The notes beneath the pieces are model-generated. The model made no database searches and was not told the DNA's origin. It was given only the letters and a program-made list of their open reading frames with translations. DNA of 35,955 nucleotides from Candidatus Thalassarchaeaceae archaeon (lineage in GTDB: Archaea > Thermoplasmatota > Poseidoniia > Poseidoniales > Thalassarchaeaceae), in contig JAQXEV010000038.1 of assembly GCA_029250665.1 (NCBI GenBank), forward strand, positions 1-35,955. Direction: 5' to 3'. Positions 27,087-35,955 of this stretch are shown piece by piece (the first letter of the stretch is position 1; every line of letters begins with the position of its first letter). The position numbers and the translations under genes were made by a program.

Positions 27087-27490
27087 TTTTTTTCACACAA
27101 CCGCTGCCCATTCCATGTTCGCTACTCCCAGAGGTTCCGGGACATCGGCGGCGAACGCGGATTCTTCACGACGGCGTTAGAGGTAATGAAAGTTCCCGGA
27201 CTGATGTTGAGGCAGCGAGCAATTCTTAATCCTCTGTCATCCATTATGATTGCTGCACACTTCGGCCGGAATCCGGAGTAATTAACAGTTCAGCACAACG
27301 GTTTCCTATAATTTTTATCACTTCGCTTTCATTTTCTCATCGCAATTTTAGCAGATGAATCGTATAGGATCAAGGAGGTCTGTATTCCGGTCTTAAAAAA
27401 AGTCTCAAATTGAGCGGGACCACTGCTTGAATGTGTCTTGAAAGCGGTTTTAGAATGTCAGTTCTTATTTATAGAAGAAAATAATAACGC

Positions 27491-28276
27491 TCAATTTTTA
27501 ACAAGTAAAAACTCACCATTCTCGTCTATTGAGAGTTCGTCACCGTCCTCGAGTTGTACTACATTTCCATCTATTTCAGGCATTGGGAATCCTCCGCTTC
27601 TGCCTGTGCCATCGGCGTAATTGTGAGTCACTAATACCGTCGCTTCAGGATGACGTTCGGCGAGGGCTTGCACCTGCTTGGGGTTGTGATGATTCGGACT
27701 GTCGACAAAATCAGGAACGCCCATTTCGACGAGAATTACATCGGCTTGGCCAGCTCGCGATTCAATGCCCTCGCATGGCCCTGAGTCGCCACAATGAAGC
27801 AGGGTGAATCCGCTTTCATGGCTCAAGAAATAACCGTGCGGGTCAGTCTCCGGTGTGTGGACAACTGGGAATCTCTCGAAGCTCCAACCTGAATCTCCAA
27901 TCGTTCCAGACTCAGCTTCATTCCAGACGATCTCATTTTCCAATACCTCACCCAAACTCCCAGGGAATCCTACCTCACTGAGTTGTGAGAGCAACTCTCT
28001 ACCGCCCGCTCGCAGGTGAACGGCGAGCGGCGTAACTTGCTTCGAAATGTAGTGACGCTCGAGAATTAGAAAAGGAAATCCGAACATGTGGTCCGCGTGC
28101 CAATGAGTGAAGAGAAGATGCTCAATTTGTCCTGGCGAGGTTCCGACGCGCCGCAGTTGTGGAAGCACAGATGGCGGCGCATCTACGAGGATTTTTCCAT
28201 CGATCAGAACCAGCGCATGCAGCCTACCATTAGGTGAGAATGCATTGCCCGTCCCGAGGAACTGCACGCGCGGCAT
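27491..28276 (-). CDS. MBL-fold (RNase Z-like) metallohydrolase
   Basis: VQFLGTGNAFSPNGR, LLFTHWHADHMFGFPFL, LLHCGDSGPCEG, VLVTHNYADG. Confidence 0.85.
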   Translation of the reverse strand: MPRVQFLGTGNAFSPNGRLHALVLIDGKILVDAPPSVLPQLRRVGTSPGQIEHLLFTHWHADHMFGFPFLILERHYISKQVTPLAVHLRAGGRELLSQLSEVGFPGSLGEVLENEIVWNEAESGTIGDSGWSFERFPVVHTPETDPHGYFLSHESGFTLLHCGDSGPCEGIESRAGQADVILVEMGVPDFVDSPNHHNPKQVQALAERHPEATVLVTHNYADGTGRSGGFPMPEIDGNVVQLEDGDELSIDENGEFLLVKN

Positions 28277-28321
28277 GACCTGCGGATGATGCGAACATGA
28301 CTTGAGTCGTTCGGGTAATCA

Positions 28322-28338
28322 CGCCCGCTACGCGGGCG
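28322..28338. repeat. Intergenic hairpin CGCCCGC-TAC-GCGGGCG
   Basis: Perfect 7-bp inverted repeat between divergent genes. Confidence 0.5.
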
Positions 28339-28396
28339 AACTACATCCCCCTTCTTTGATAAATGAACTTCGGCTCGGAGAGGCGCTGGTGAGTGT

Positions 28397-29677
28397 TTGT
28401 CTGATTGGAGTGCGAAGAATCCGTACGGCTCAAAGCTGACGGAGAATTACATCCTGAATAGTGAAGGTTCTCGCAAGGAGACTCGTCACATTGTCTTCGA
28501 CTTGGGAGACTCTGGCCTCGAATACAAGGCAGGAGATGCTCTCGGAGTTATCCCTCGCTGCCCCCCAGAACTCGTCGATGATTTGTTGGCCGCAGCCAAC
28601 TTCTCGGGTGACGAGACGGTCGAGACTCACCTCGGCGAGGCCACGCTGAGGGAGGCGTTGGCTGACCACCTCGAAATCCACCGCGTTTCAAAGAAGTGGA
28701 TTGTGAACCTCGGCAACCGACTCTCCTCCGACAATGGACCGATGGAAATCCGAATCGCTCGCCGGCACAGAGTTTCGACTGAAGACGGAGCACTGCTTGT
28801 CGATTGGTCGGGCTCAGGTGAGGGCGAAGATGTACCGGTCGGCTACGAGGAGATTGGAGTTGCTTGCGATCCTGCTGAGGCTCTTTGGCGTGAATTGACT
28901 GAAAATGCTGACTCGATGGAGGATTACATGTGGTCTCGAGATTATATCGACGCGCTGGGCGACTTCGGTCACATCGGATTCTCCGCTCAACAACTCGTCG
29001 ATGGAATGGACCGGCTCAAGCCGCGTCTATACTCGATTGCCAGTAGCCCCGATCATGAGCCGGGTACAGTCCATTTGACGGTCGGAATTGTCCGCTATTC
29101 ACATCACGGCCGTGACCGTGCTGGTCTTTGCACTGGATTTCTTTCCGACCGCTGCGATGTTGGCGATACTGAGATTGGAGTTTTCATGTCGCCGACTCGA
29201 TCTTTTATTCTGCCAGAGGACGGCGACACAGATTGCATAATGGTTGGTCCAGGCACTGGAATCGCGCCCTTCCGCGCCTATCTCCAACAGCGAGATATCA
29301 ACGGCGACAAGGGTCGCAATTGGCTCTTCTTCGGTGACCGGACCGAGGCGGGCGAGTACTACTATCGCGAAGAGATGAACGATTGGAAAGAGCGCGGAGT
29401 CCTCGACCGCCACGACCTCGCTTGGAGCCGCGACGGTGACGAGAAGGTGTACGTTCAGCACTTGATGCGGAAGAATGGCGAGGAGATCTGGAATTGGCTT
29501 GACGGTGGCGCTTACTTCTACGTCTGCGGAGACAAATCACGTATGGCCAAGGATGTCCATCAGACACTCATCGACATCTGTGAAGAGCACGGTGAGATGA
29601 GCGCTGAAGAAGCAAAGGAATTCGTTGAGGTTGGTATGATGAAGACCCAGAAGCGATACCTCCGCGATGTCTACTGA
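28397..29677 (+). CDS. Flavodoxin-less CysJ/FNR-type NADPH:FAD oxidoreductase (BoxA reductase-domain-like)
   Basis: YKAGDALGVIPRCP, PRLYSIASSP, HLTVGIVRYSHHGRDRAGLCTGFLSD, DCIMVGPGTGIAPFRAYLQQR, LFFGDRTEAGEYYYREE, YFYVCGDKSRMAKDVHQTL; TTG start at 28397. Confidence 0.85.
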   Translation: MSDWSAKNPYGSKLTENYILNSEGSRKETRHIVFDLGDSGLEYKAGDALGVIPRCPPELVDDLLAAANFSGDETVETHLGEATLREALADHLEIHRVSKKWIVNLGNRLSSDNGPMEIRIARRHRVSTEDGALLVDWSGSGEGEDVPVGYEEIGVACDPAEALWRELTENADSMEDYMWSRDYIDALGDFGHIGFSAQQLVDGMDRLKPRLYSIASSPDHEPGTVHLTVGIVRYSHHGRDRAGLCTGFLSDRCDVGDTEIGVFMSPTRSFILPEDGDTDCIMVGPGTGIAPFRAYLQQRDINGDKGRNWLFFGDRTEAGEYYYREEMNDWKERGVLDRHDLAWSRDGDEKVYVQHLMRKNGEEIWNWLDGGAYFYVCGDKSRMAKDVHQTLIDICEEHGEMSAEEAKEFVEVGMMKTQKRYLRDVY

Positions 29678-29707
29678 TTATCGCTCTGATCGGTTACATC
29701 ATCAAAT

Positions 29708-29726
29708 CGACCGCCTATGGCGGTCG
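29708..29726. repeat. Intergenic hairpin CGACCGCC-TAT-GGCGGTCG
   Basis: Perfect 8-bp inverted repeat between the FNR-like and biotin carboxylase genes. Confidence 0.5.
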
Positions 29727-29765
29727 CCGAACCCTACATAGGATTCAGCCCATAGGAGTAATTCG

Positions 29766-31103
29766 ATGTTCAGGCGAGTTCTGATTGCGAATCGCGGTGA
29801 AATTGCACTGCGAATCCTACGCTCGCTGCGCAGCCTTGGAATCGAGGTTGTGATGATTCATGGGCGAGAGGATAGGCTCACTACACCCGTGCGGCTCGCC
29901 GATGAAGCCGTCTTCATCGCTCGTGACGACCCTCTCGCATCTTACCTCGACATCGAAGCAATCGTAGCCGCAGCGAAGGAGGTCGGTGCGGATGCTGTTC
30001 ATCCTGGCTACGGTTTTCTAGCAGAGAATCCAATCTTCGCAGAGCGATTAGCCGAGGAGGGAATCACTTTCATCGGTCCAAGCCCAGAAGTTCTGAGAGT
30101 TCTGGGCGACAAAATCACCGCCCGAGAGGCGATGTCAATGGCTGGTCTTCCCATAGCCAGAGGCTCACCTGGACCAATCTCAGATCCAGCAGAAGCCTCA
30201 GTAATCGCTGATGACATAGGCTTCCCAGTCATCATCAAGGCGGCGGCTGGTGGCGGTGGTATCGGAATGCAAGTGGTAGAATCCGCCGACGAATTCGAAT
30301 CAGCACTCAACCTCTGTCAAGGACGCGCCCTCTCAGCCTTTGGAGACGACCGAGTATTCCTCGAGAAATTCATTGAGGGCGCCCAACACATCGAATTCCA
30401 AGTACTCGGTGACGGCCAAGATGCAGTTCACTTCGGTGAGAGGTTTTGCTCAATCCAGCGCCGTCACCAAAAAATTCTCGAAGAGGGACCTTGGCTCTCA
30501 GAAGAGGTTCGCGCCGACATCGGATCACGTGTAGTCGAAGGTGCCAAGGCCGTAGGATACAAGGGACTTGCAACCTTCGAATTTCTCAGAGATGCCCATG
30601 GCGAATTCTACTTCCTCGAGGTCAATCCACGAGTCCAGGTCGAGCATACTGTCACCGAGATGATCACCGGATTTGACCTCGTATCGCTGGGAATCAGAAT
30701 AGCGGCAGGCGAGCGCCTGCCGGTGTCTCAGAAGGACATCACCATCTCGGGCCATGCCATCCAAGCCCGTCTCAACGCGGAAGATTCGCGTACACTGGAA
30801 CCATCTCCAGGTAGGTTGTGGGAGTGCCATTGGCCGGCTGGTCCTGGTGTCCGTGTCGATACTCACGCGCACACGGGTTACGATATGCCGCCATCATTCG
30901 ACTCATTGCTTGCCAAACTCATTGTTTGGGGTCGCGATCGTGAAGAGGCGATTCGACGTCTTGACGCAGCTCTGGGTGAGACCATGATACTAGGAGTTGA
31001 AACTCTCATACCCCTCCACCGAGCCATTCTAACCGAGGAAGATTTCCGAAACAGAAATGTTACCATCAGGTATCTCGAGGAGCACCCGGACCTGTTGAAG
31101 TGA
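29766..31103 (+). CDS. Biotin carboxylase subunit of an acyl-CoA carboxylase
   Basis: VLIANRGEIALRILRSL, AVHPGYGFLAEN, KAAAGGGGIGMQVV, ERFCSIQRRHQKILEEGP, FLEVNPRVQVEHTVTEMITGFDLV. Confidence 0.94.
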   Translation: MFRRVLIANRGEIALRILRSLRSLGIEVVMIHGREDRLTTPVRLADEAVFIARDDPLASYLDIEAIVAAAKEVGADAVHPGYGFLAENPIFAERLAEEGITFIGPSPEVLRVLGDKITAREAMSMAGLPIARGSPGPISDPAEASVIADDIGFPVIIKAAAGGGGIGMQVVESADEFESALNLCQGRALSAFGDDRVFLEKFIEGAQHIEFQVLGDGQDAVHFGERFCSIQRRHQKILEEGPWLSEEVRADIGSRVVEGAKAVGYKGLATFEFLRDAHGEFYFLEVNPRVQVEHTVTEMITGFDLVSLGIRIAAGERLPVSQKDITISGHAIQARLNAEDSRTLEPSPGRLWECHWPAGPGVRVDTHAHTGYDMPPSFDSLLAKLIVWGRDREEAIRRLDAALGETMILGVETLIPLHRAILTEEDFRNRNVTIRYLEEHPDLLK

Positions 31104-31112
31104 GGTGAAAGC

Positions 31113-32078
31113 ATGGATATGGTGATTGTCGGCTCAATTGGTTACGACGACATTCAGACTCCAGTGGCGAGTGGATCTGATTTGCTCGGTGGTGCTGCGG
31201 TTTACTCTGGGCTCGCCGCCTCGTTTCATCTGCGAACGATGGATGAGGAACCTACGAAGGTTGGTTTAGTCGGCGTCGTCGGTGATGATTTTTCTGTGTA
31301 TGACCAGATGGTTTTGGAGAAGGCTGGATTGAATCTTGCTGGAGTAGTTAGGGCAGAGGGCGACACATTTCGTTGGTCAGGAAAGTATGAGGGAGCGATG
31401 GAATCAGTTGAGACTCTCGCTACCGAGGTCAATGTTCTAGCCGATTTCAAGCCCGAATTGCCCGACGTATGGAACAATCCTGAAATTCTCTTTTGTGCGA
31501 GCACACACCCTGCCACTCAGGTTGCCGTACTCGACCAGTGTCCAGGGGCGCAGTTGACCGTTCTAGATACATTCATGTTGTGGATTGAGAGCGAGTTTGA
31601 GACTCTTAGTGAGGCGATGCGCAAGGTGGATATCGCCGTCATAAATGAGCAGGAAGCCTGCGCTATCGCCGATGATGAAATTCTGCCTCGCGCGATGAAG
31701 TCAATTATGTCGGGGGAGGCTCTACACGGTGGTTCTGGAGCAGGCCCTGGACCTCGATGCCTCATCGTCAAGCGAGGTAGTGGTGGAGTATTGGCAATGC
31801 TTCCAGGAGGGGCTATCGCTCTTCCTGCCTACCCGACTGACAAGATTGTCGATCCAACTGGCTGTGGAGATTCCTTCGCTGGTTCATTGCTGTCTTATTT
31901 GATTGGCCGCCAAGGTGTATTGAATGATCTCGATGCTATACGGAATGCTCTCGTCCATGCCACCGTGACTTCCTCCTTCACCCTCGGTGGCATCGGAGTA
32001 ACAGCACTCGGTTCGATTGACCGTGGAATTTACCACGCACGCGTAGACAGATACCGTCGAATCGTTGGTTTCTCCTGA
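31113..32078 (+). CDS. PfkB/ribokinase-family sugar or nucleoside kinase
   Basis: N-terminal LLGGAAVYSGLAAS; C-terminal DKIVDPTGCGDSFAGSLLSYL (PfkB signature DxTGxGDxFxG). Confidence 0.9.
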   Translation: MDMVIVGSIGYDDIQTPVASGSDLLGGAAVYSGLAASFHLRTMDEEPTKVGLVGVVGDDFSVYDQMVLEKAGLNLAGVVRAEGDTFRWSGKYEGAMESVETLATEVNVLADFKPELPDVWNNPEILFCASTHPATQVAVLDQCPGAQLTVLDTFMLWIESEFETLSEAMRKVDIAVINEQEACAIADDEILPRAMKSIMSGEALHGGSGAGPGPRCLIVKRGSGGVLAMLPGGAIALPAYPTDKIVDPTGCGDSFAGSLLSYLIGRQGVLNDLDAIRNALVHATVTSSFTLGGIGVTALGSIDRGIYHARVDRYRRIVGFS

Positions 32079-32134
32079 TGGCGATTGCTCTCAACTGAAC
32101 TATCAGTCGATAGGACAGGTCACCGACAGAGGAA

Positions 32135-33964
32135 TCACTCGAGCCGACGAATACCGGGGAGGCGGCCGTCACCCTTCTGACTCGTCGTCCGCAACTGTGA
32201 GAATCGCAATTCATCCGACTCGGGAAGATTTGCAGGTGCTCGTTCCTCACCTTTCGAGACGCGATTGACCACACCATCGAGAGCATCTCTTGCCGAGGAT
32301 GCAGGTGGAGCACTGGTCATCTGACGTGCTCGGCCAGCAACATCAGCCTGATGATCCTGGTCCGAGCGAAGGCGAAGAAGTTGACTTGAGCGGAAGCGCG
32401 CATCGCCTTGATGCTCACGCCCATCCTCGTCTCCGTAAACCTCTGCATAGTCTCGACGCGGAGGTGAGGGGGAGAGTAAGGAAGCGAGCCAAGTCTGCTT
32501 CTTGGGGCGCCCTACCGCGCTCCGAACTCGCCCACGACTCATGCTGTTTGCGAATTTTGAAACAGCGGGGAATTCATCCTCAAAGCGCTCGGTATCGACT
32601 GCTGGTGCCGAGAGTGCTCGTGTTTGCGAAATTTCTCCTTGCCAAGCCGAGTGCGCCTTGGCAGTTTTGACTAGGCCGGGTTTGCACTCTTCTCTGACCG
32701 CCGCCTCGTTAGGAGTGGGTAATCCCCAACCTGAGTTGGTAGCGTTCGGCGCTGCCGTACTGTGCCTGCTCCGGGCAGAACGAATCATCTCGGAACTCGA
32801 CGGAGGTCGGGCCGGTGCGGAGTATGAAGGAGCAGTCCTTGCAGTTGCGTCTGAGGTCGGAGGCGAGTAGTTTGTCGAGGGGGAGTTCGCCATCGGTCTG
32901 GAACCAGCCGGATAGCTTGAGCCACCTATTGGCTCATCGTCGAAAAGTGAGGAGTCGAAAATCGATTCGGATTGGGAATACGAGGGGGATTGAGGACTAC
33001 TGTTTGATGGAGGTGTATCGAAGATTCCTCCCTCCTCAAAGAGATCGAAGGATCCCATCGCATCAGAGAATGCTTCATCCATCCTATTCTCTTCGGAATT
33101 TACTTCATCTTTTTCGTGATACCATTCTGGAGATTCGGGACGCCCCCAGGCTCTCTCGTAGGCGTCGGCGGGTTTTACTGGCGCACGAACCGGTGGTGGA
33201 ATGTTGTAATTGGGAGGTTCGTGGGCGTCGAGAGAGGCGAAGATGCCTCCCTCTGGAGCTTGCTGTACCATTGAATTGGGAGTTTGTGCTCCCATTCTAG
33301 CCGCATTTGAGGCGATTGTCGCAGCGGCTGGACTGGCTGTGAAGCTCGGGGGTGCACTCGACAAGCGGGCTAAATCCGTAGCAACCGGCTCATTCTCAAA
33401 GAGGCCAATTCCAGGGGTCGCTATCGAATCGGGAGCGCCGAGTAGAGCCTTCGGCTCGAAGGTAGCAAACCGTCGCTCCCGCTCTTCCTCCAACTCTCTG
33501 AGTCCAGCCTTCGCCTCCTCAATCGTGCTTCCGTGCATCACTCGGTCCACCATCATGCACAATCGTAGCAATTCCGATTGTGTTCCGGTGACGAGATGCT
33601 TGTCGCCCGCATTGGTTTCGATAGCAAGGACTGGTGTCTTGAGGGTCAGATACCCGATTGCCGAGAGTAATCCTGCAGCGGCGATGCCCCAGCCAACAGG
33701 TGGAGTGAGGACAGCAGCGCCGACCCAAACACCGACAGCGCCGAGCGTTAGGAAGCCGTTTGGAAGACGAGCAAGGTTGATGTTCCTCAATGTTGAGATG
33801 TTAGAGAGATTGATTCGGATACCGTATCCGTAGTAATCCTCGAGGGTTAGCTGCCGCTCGGTGAGTATACCGCAGTATGTCCCACTTACCCCGACCAGAC
33901 TAAGATTGTCGAATAGCTCCGACTCTCCTTCATCCAGTCGGGCATTACGCCCGGCTGAGTGCAT
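32135..33964 (-). CDS. Hypothetical protein with N-terminal PH-like/TM-hairpin domain and long Ser/Pro-rich disordered region
   Basis: N-terminal strand-rich segment around FLTLGAVGVWVGAAVLTPPVGWGIAAAGLLSAIGYLTL; remainder low complexity rich in S/P/N. Confidence 0.6.
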   Translation of the reverse strand: MHSAGRNARLDEGESELFDNLSLVGVSGTYCGILTERQLTLEDYYGYGIRINLSNISTLRNINLARLPNGFLTLGAVGVWVGAAVLTPPVGWGIAAAGLLSAIGYLTLKTPVLAIETNAGDKHLVTGTQSELLRLCMMVDRVMHGSTIEEAKAGLRELEEERERRFATFEPKALLGAPDSIATPGIGLFENEPVATDLARLSSAPPSFTASPAAATIASNAARMGAQTPNSMVQQAPEGGIFASLDAHEPPNYNIPPPVRAPVKPADAYERAWGRPESPEWYHEKDEVNSEENRMDEAFSDAMGSFDLFEEGGIFDTPPSNSSPQSPSYSQSESIFDSSLFDDEPIGGSSYPAGSRPMANSPSTNYSPPTSDATARTAPSYSAPARPPSSSEMIRSARSRHSTAAPNATNSGWGLPTPNEAAVREECKPGLVKTAKAHSAWQGEISQTRALSAPAVDTERFEDEFPAVSKFANSMSRGRVRSAVGRPKKQTWLASLLSPSPPRRDYAEVYGDEDGREHQGDARFRSSQLLRLRSDQDHQADVAGRARQMTSAPPASSARDALDGVVNRVSKGEERAPANLPESDELRFSQLRTTSQKGDGRLPGIRRLE

Positions 33965-34051
33965 CCCACTTGGCTGAGCGCATCTTCCTCGCTATAACTG
34001 CTCGGGGCGATGAGCGGGTTCGCGTGCGGCTTGCGCGCGAGGGGCATGACC

Positions 34052-34077
34052 GCCAATGCCCCCGTAGGGGGCTTGGC
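34052..34077. terminator. Strong hairpin (minus strand GCCAAGCCCCC-TAC-GGGGGC-a-TTGGC) just downstream of the EF-Tu-like gene
   Basis: 11-bp stem with one bulge, read directly; lies 3' of the minus-strand CDS ending at 34090. Confidence 0.5.
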
Positions 34078-34089
34078 ATCGATTATGTC

Positions 34090-35112
34090 TCAGGCTTGCT
34101 GGATGCTGGAAACGCTGCCCATGATTCGCATCGGCATCGCATCCAATTGAGTGATCAGAATCGAGGGTGAACCCTCGGCTCGAATCCACAATGAACTCTC
34201 CCAATCGACATTGATTGAATCGCCTTCGACCGCTGTTACTCGGCCGACCACGAATTGTAAATCGACGGCTGCGTGAATCACATCATCCACCGCGATACTT
34301 CGCTTCTGGAATGGTGCCGCTTTCAATTCAATGATCGACTTCTCATGCCGTACAAGTGCTTCACTTCCTGGCGCGACAATCATGCATCCGCGGTGCAGCG
34401 CCTCCTCTCGCAGATTGCGCAGAGCGACACCGACGCGGTCGCCGGCCACTGCAGTGTCTACATCATCATCCATCACTTGCAGTGAACGCACGACTCCCGT
34501 TTCGTTCGCAGGAAGAATCAGGGCGTCATCGTGCTTGTTCACTGCACCGGACTGGACGTATCCAATCGCAACCAGACCGACCCCCTTGACATTGAAATGC
34601 TGGTCAACAGGGAGCACGAGGCTTTGGCCCTCGGCTCCCGATCCAGCAGCATCCATGTGAGAATACAATTCCTCTCTCAAGTCATGGGCATCGGGCATTG
34701 ACTCATGAACAGCCCAAGACCCCAGACCAGCTTGTGTCAGAATCATCTTCACCTGGTCTGAATCAACCCATCCTCCATCAACCGCATTTACTATTGCGAT
34801 ACCACGCGTAATTCCAGCCGCACCGAAAGAAACCAACACTTCTCCGAGCGCGGCATCCACTGCTTTTACCTCTACAACACCAACCTTGGCTACGTTGAGT
34901 ACTGAGAGAAGCGGACGTAGACGTTCAGGATGGCGCAGAGGTCTTAGAAGAGATAATACAGATGTTTGTCCATCTCTTTCTTCCTTGTAGACATATGACT
35001 CAATGTCGCGTACATCATTCGACTTTGCTAGAGAACGAGCTAGGTCTGCAGATCCGACGAAGGCGACATTCAGCACCGGCATGAGTTGCGCGGGCAGAGA
35101 TATGGTCATCAA
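34090..35112 (-). CDS. EF-Tu/SelB-like protein with degenerate GTPase domain
   Basis: Domain-2-like segment FNVKGVGLVAIGYVQSGAVNKHDDALILP...VRSLQVMDDDVDTAVAGDRVGVALRNL; N-terminal NVAFVGSADLARSLAK in place of a GHVDHGKST-type P-loop; no NKxD. Confidence 0.75.
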   Translation of the reverse strand: MMTISLPAQLMPVLNVAFVGSADLARSLAKSNDVRDIESYVYKEERDGQTSVLSLLRPLRHPERLRPLLSVLNVAKVGVVEVKAVDAALGEVLVSFGAAGITRGIAIVNAVDGGWVDSDQVKMILTQAGLGSWAVHESMPDAHDLREELYSHMDAAGSGAEGQSLVLPVDQHFNVKGVGLVAIGYVQSGAVNKHDDALILPANETGVVRSLQVMDDDVDTAVAGDRVGVALRNLREEALHRGCMIVAPGSEALVRHEKSIIELKAAPFQKRSIAVDDVIHAAVDLQFVVGRVTAVEGDSINVDWESSLWIRAEGSPSILITQLDAMPMRIMGSVSSIQQA

Positions 35113-35170
35113 TTCGACGGATAGATTCTGTCGTCAATGAGTTCAAAAGTAACACAATAGATGGATTTCC

Positions 35171-35560
35171 ATGAACGAGCAGCCTCCACAAGTGGTTTTC
35201 ACTAACCAAGCCACTAATCCTAATCGAGATATAGGGTCGGGAACAGCGTCTCATCTATTAGGTTCATTACTGAATCTAATATTTCCGTTATTTTCTTGGG
35301 TTGGACCGTTAATATTGTATGCTACAAATAGTAATGAAGATGCTATTTTAAAACATCATTTAGCACAATCTCTCAATGCTTCAATTACATTTTCATTAGC
35401 CCTTTTGATTCATGGTGCATTGATGCTTGTTTGTCTTGGCTTCATTACAGCCATGGTTCATTGGATAATGTATGTCATTTGGTCGGTTAATGCAAATAAT
35501 GCATTAAAGGCAGGCCAGATGTACGATTATCCGTTTACAATCAGTTTCGTAACCCCATAA
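35171..35560 (+). CDS. DUF4870-like small membrane protein
   Basis: SHLLGSLLNLIFPLFSWVGPLILYATNSNEDAILKHHLAQSLNASITFSL...WIMYVIWSVNANNALKAGQMYDYPFTISFV. Confidence 0.8.
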   Translation: MNEQPPQVVFTNQATNPNRDIGSGTASHLLGSLLNLIFPLFSWVGPLILYATNSNEDAILKHHLAQSLNASITFSLALLIHGALMLVCLGFITAMVHWIMYVIWSVNANNALKAGQMYDYPFTISFVTP

Positions 35561-35562
35561 GA

Positions 35563-35955
35563 TTAGCGCATTGCGTCTCTGGCACGCTGCGCTGCGTCCC
35601 ATTGACTCTGCTCTTCTTCGCTTGAGGGTGTGAATTGTGGCACTTCGACAGGGTTCATCGAGCCGTCGACTGCGACCATGAAGAAATATCCTGAGCAGAT
35701 TTCCTCGGGGTCCCAGTCCGAGCGAGTCATTCTGCATGATCGGACAAGGACACCGACAGTGCGTCGGCTCGTCCAAACGACGCGCGCTATGGTGCGAATT
35801 ACGTCGCCTTGGTAAGCTGGTCGCTTGAATTTCAGCGCGTCGACGGAAACCGTGACAAATTCTTGATGCGCGAACTGACTAGCTGCCATTCCGGCGGCAG
35901 TGTCCATAATCGACATTAGACGGCCGCCGAATAGAGTATCGAGCGCATTTGTGTC
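35563..35955 (-). CDS. Hotdog-fold acyl-CoA thioesterase (5' end truncated by window edge)
   Basis: Frame stays open to the window end (DTNALDTLFGGRLMSIMDTAAGMAA); VSVDALKFKRPAYQGDVIRTIARVVWTSRRTVGVLVRS resembles the YciA/acyl-CoA thioesterase family. Confidence 0.8.
   Translation of the reverse strand, partial: DTNALDTLFGGRLMSIMDTAAGMAASQFAHQEFVTVSVDALKFKRPAYQGDVIRTIARVVWTSRRTVGVLVRSCRMTRSDWDPEEICSGYFFMVAVDGSMNPVEVPQFTPSSEEEQSQWDAAQRARDAMR

Noticed and set aside
33210-33833. 207-aa plus-strand ORF
   Set aside because: Antisense to the structured N-terminal half of 32135-33964.
1-35955. tRNA, rRNA, CRISPR arrays, transposases or integrases
   Set aside because: Scanned for T-loop motifs, regular repeat arrays and mobile-element proteins; none convincing.

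Overview
The window looks like a chromosomal segment of a euryarchaeon. The lineage call is an inference from an Orc1/Cdc6 initiator, Bud32, archaeal PPAT fused to a DUF359-type dephospho-CoA kinase, geranylgeranyl-reductase-like and small wHTH proteins; a marine group II (Poseidoniales)-like genome is my best guess. About 33 full CDSs are supported plus partial genes at both edges. The main find is a compact minus-strand operon (10278-14152) encoding a BoxB-type (benzoyl-CoA 2,3-epoxidase) diiron protein with an enoyl-CoA hydratase, an unassigned protein, a 3-hydroxyacyl-CoA dehydrogenase and a SemiSWEET transporter, flanked by more acyl-CoA genes and an aldehyde dehydrogenase. This suggests an archaeal aerobic aryl-CoA or other CoA-thioester epoxidation pathway. 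Other items: a GC-rich structured non-coding region (about 23740-24070) with motifs in RNase P RNA order; an EF-Tu/SelB-like protein with a degenerate GTPase P-loop; an 872-aa wHTH-headed orphan protein next to tandem wHTH genes with an operator-like intergenic region; a candidate replication origin upstream of cdc6; a PAP2/beta-propeller-like fusion; an AT-rich, probably recently acquired DUF4870 gene; and a small set of intergenic hairpins sharing a C-TAY-G loop. All family calls are by eye from protein motifs, with no database search.
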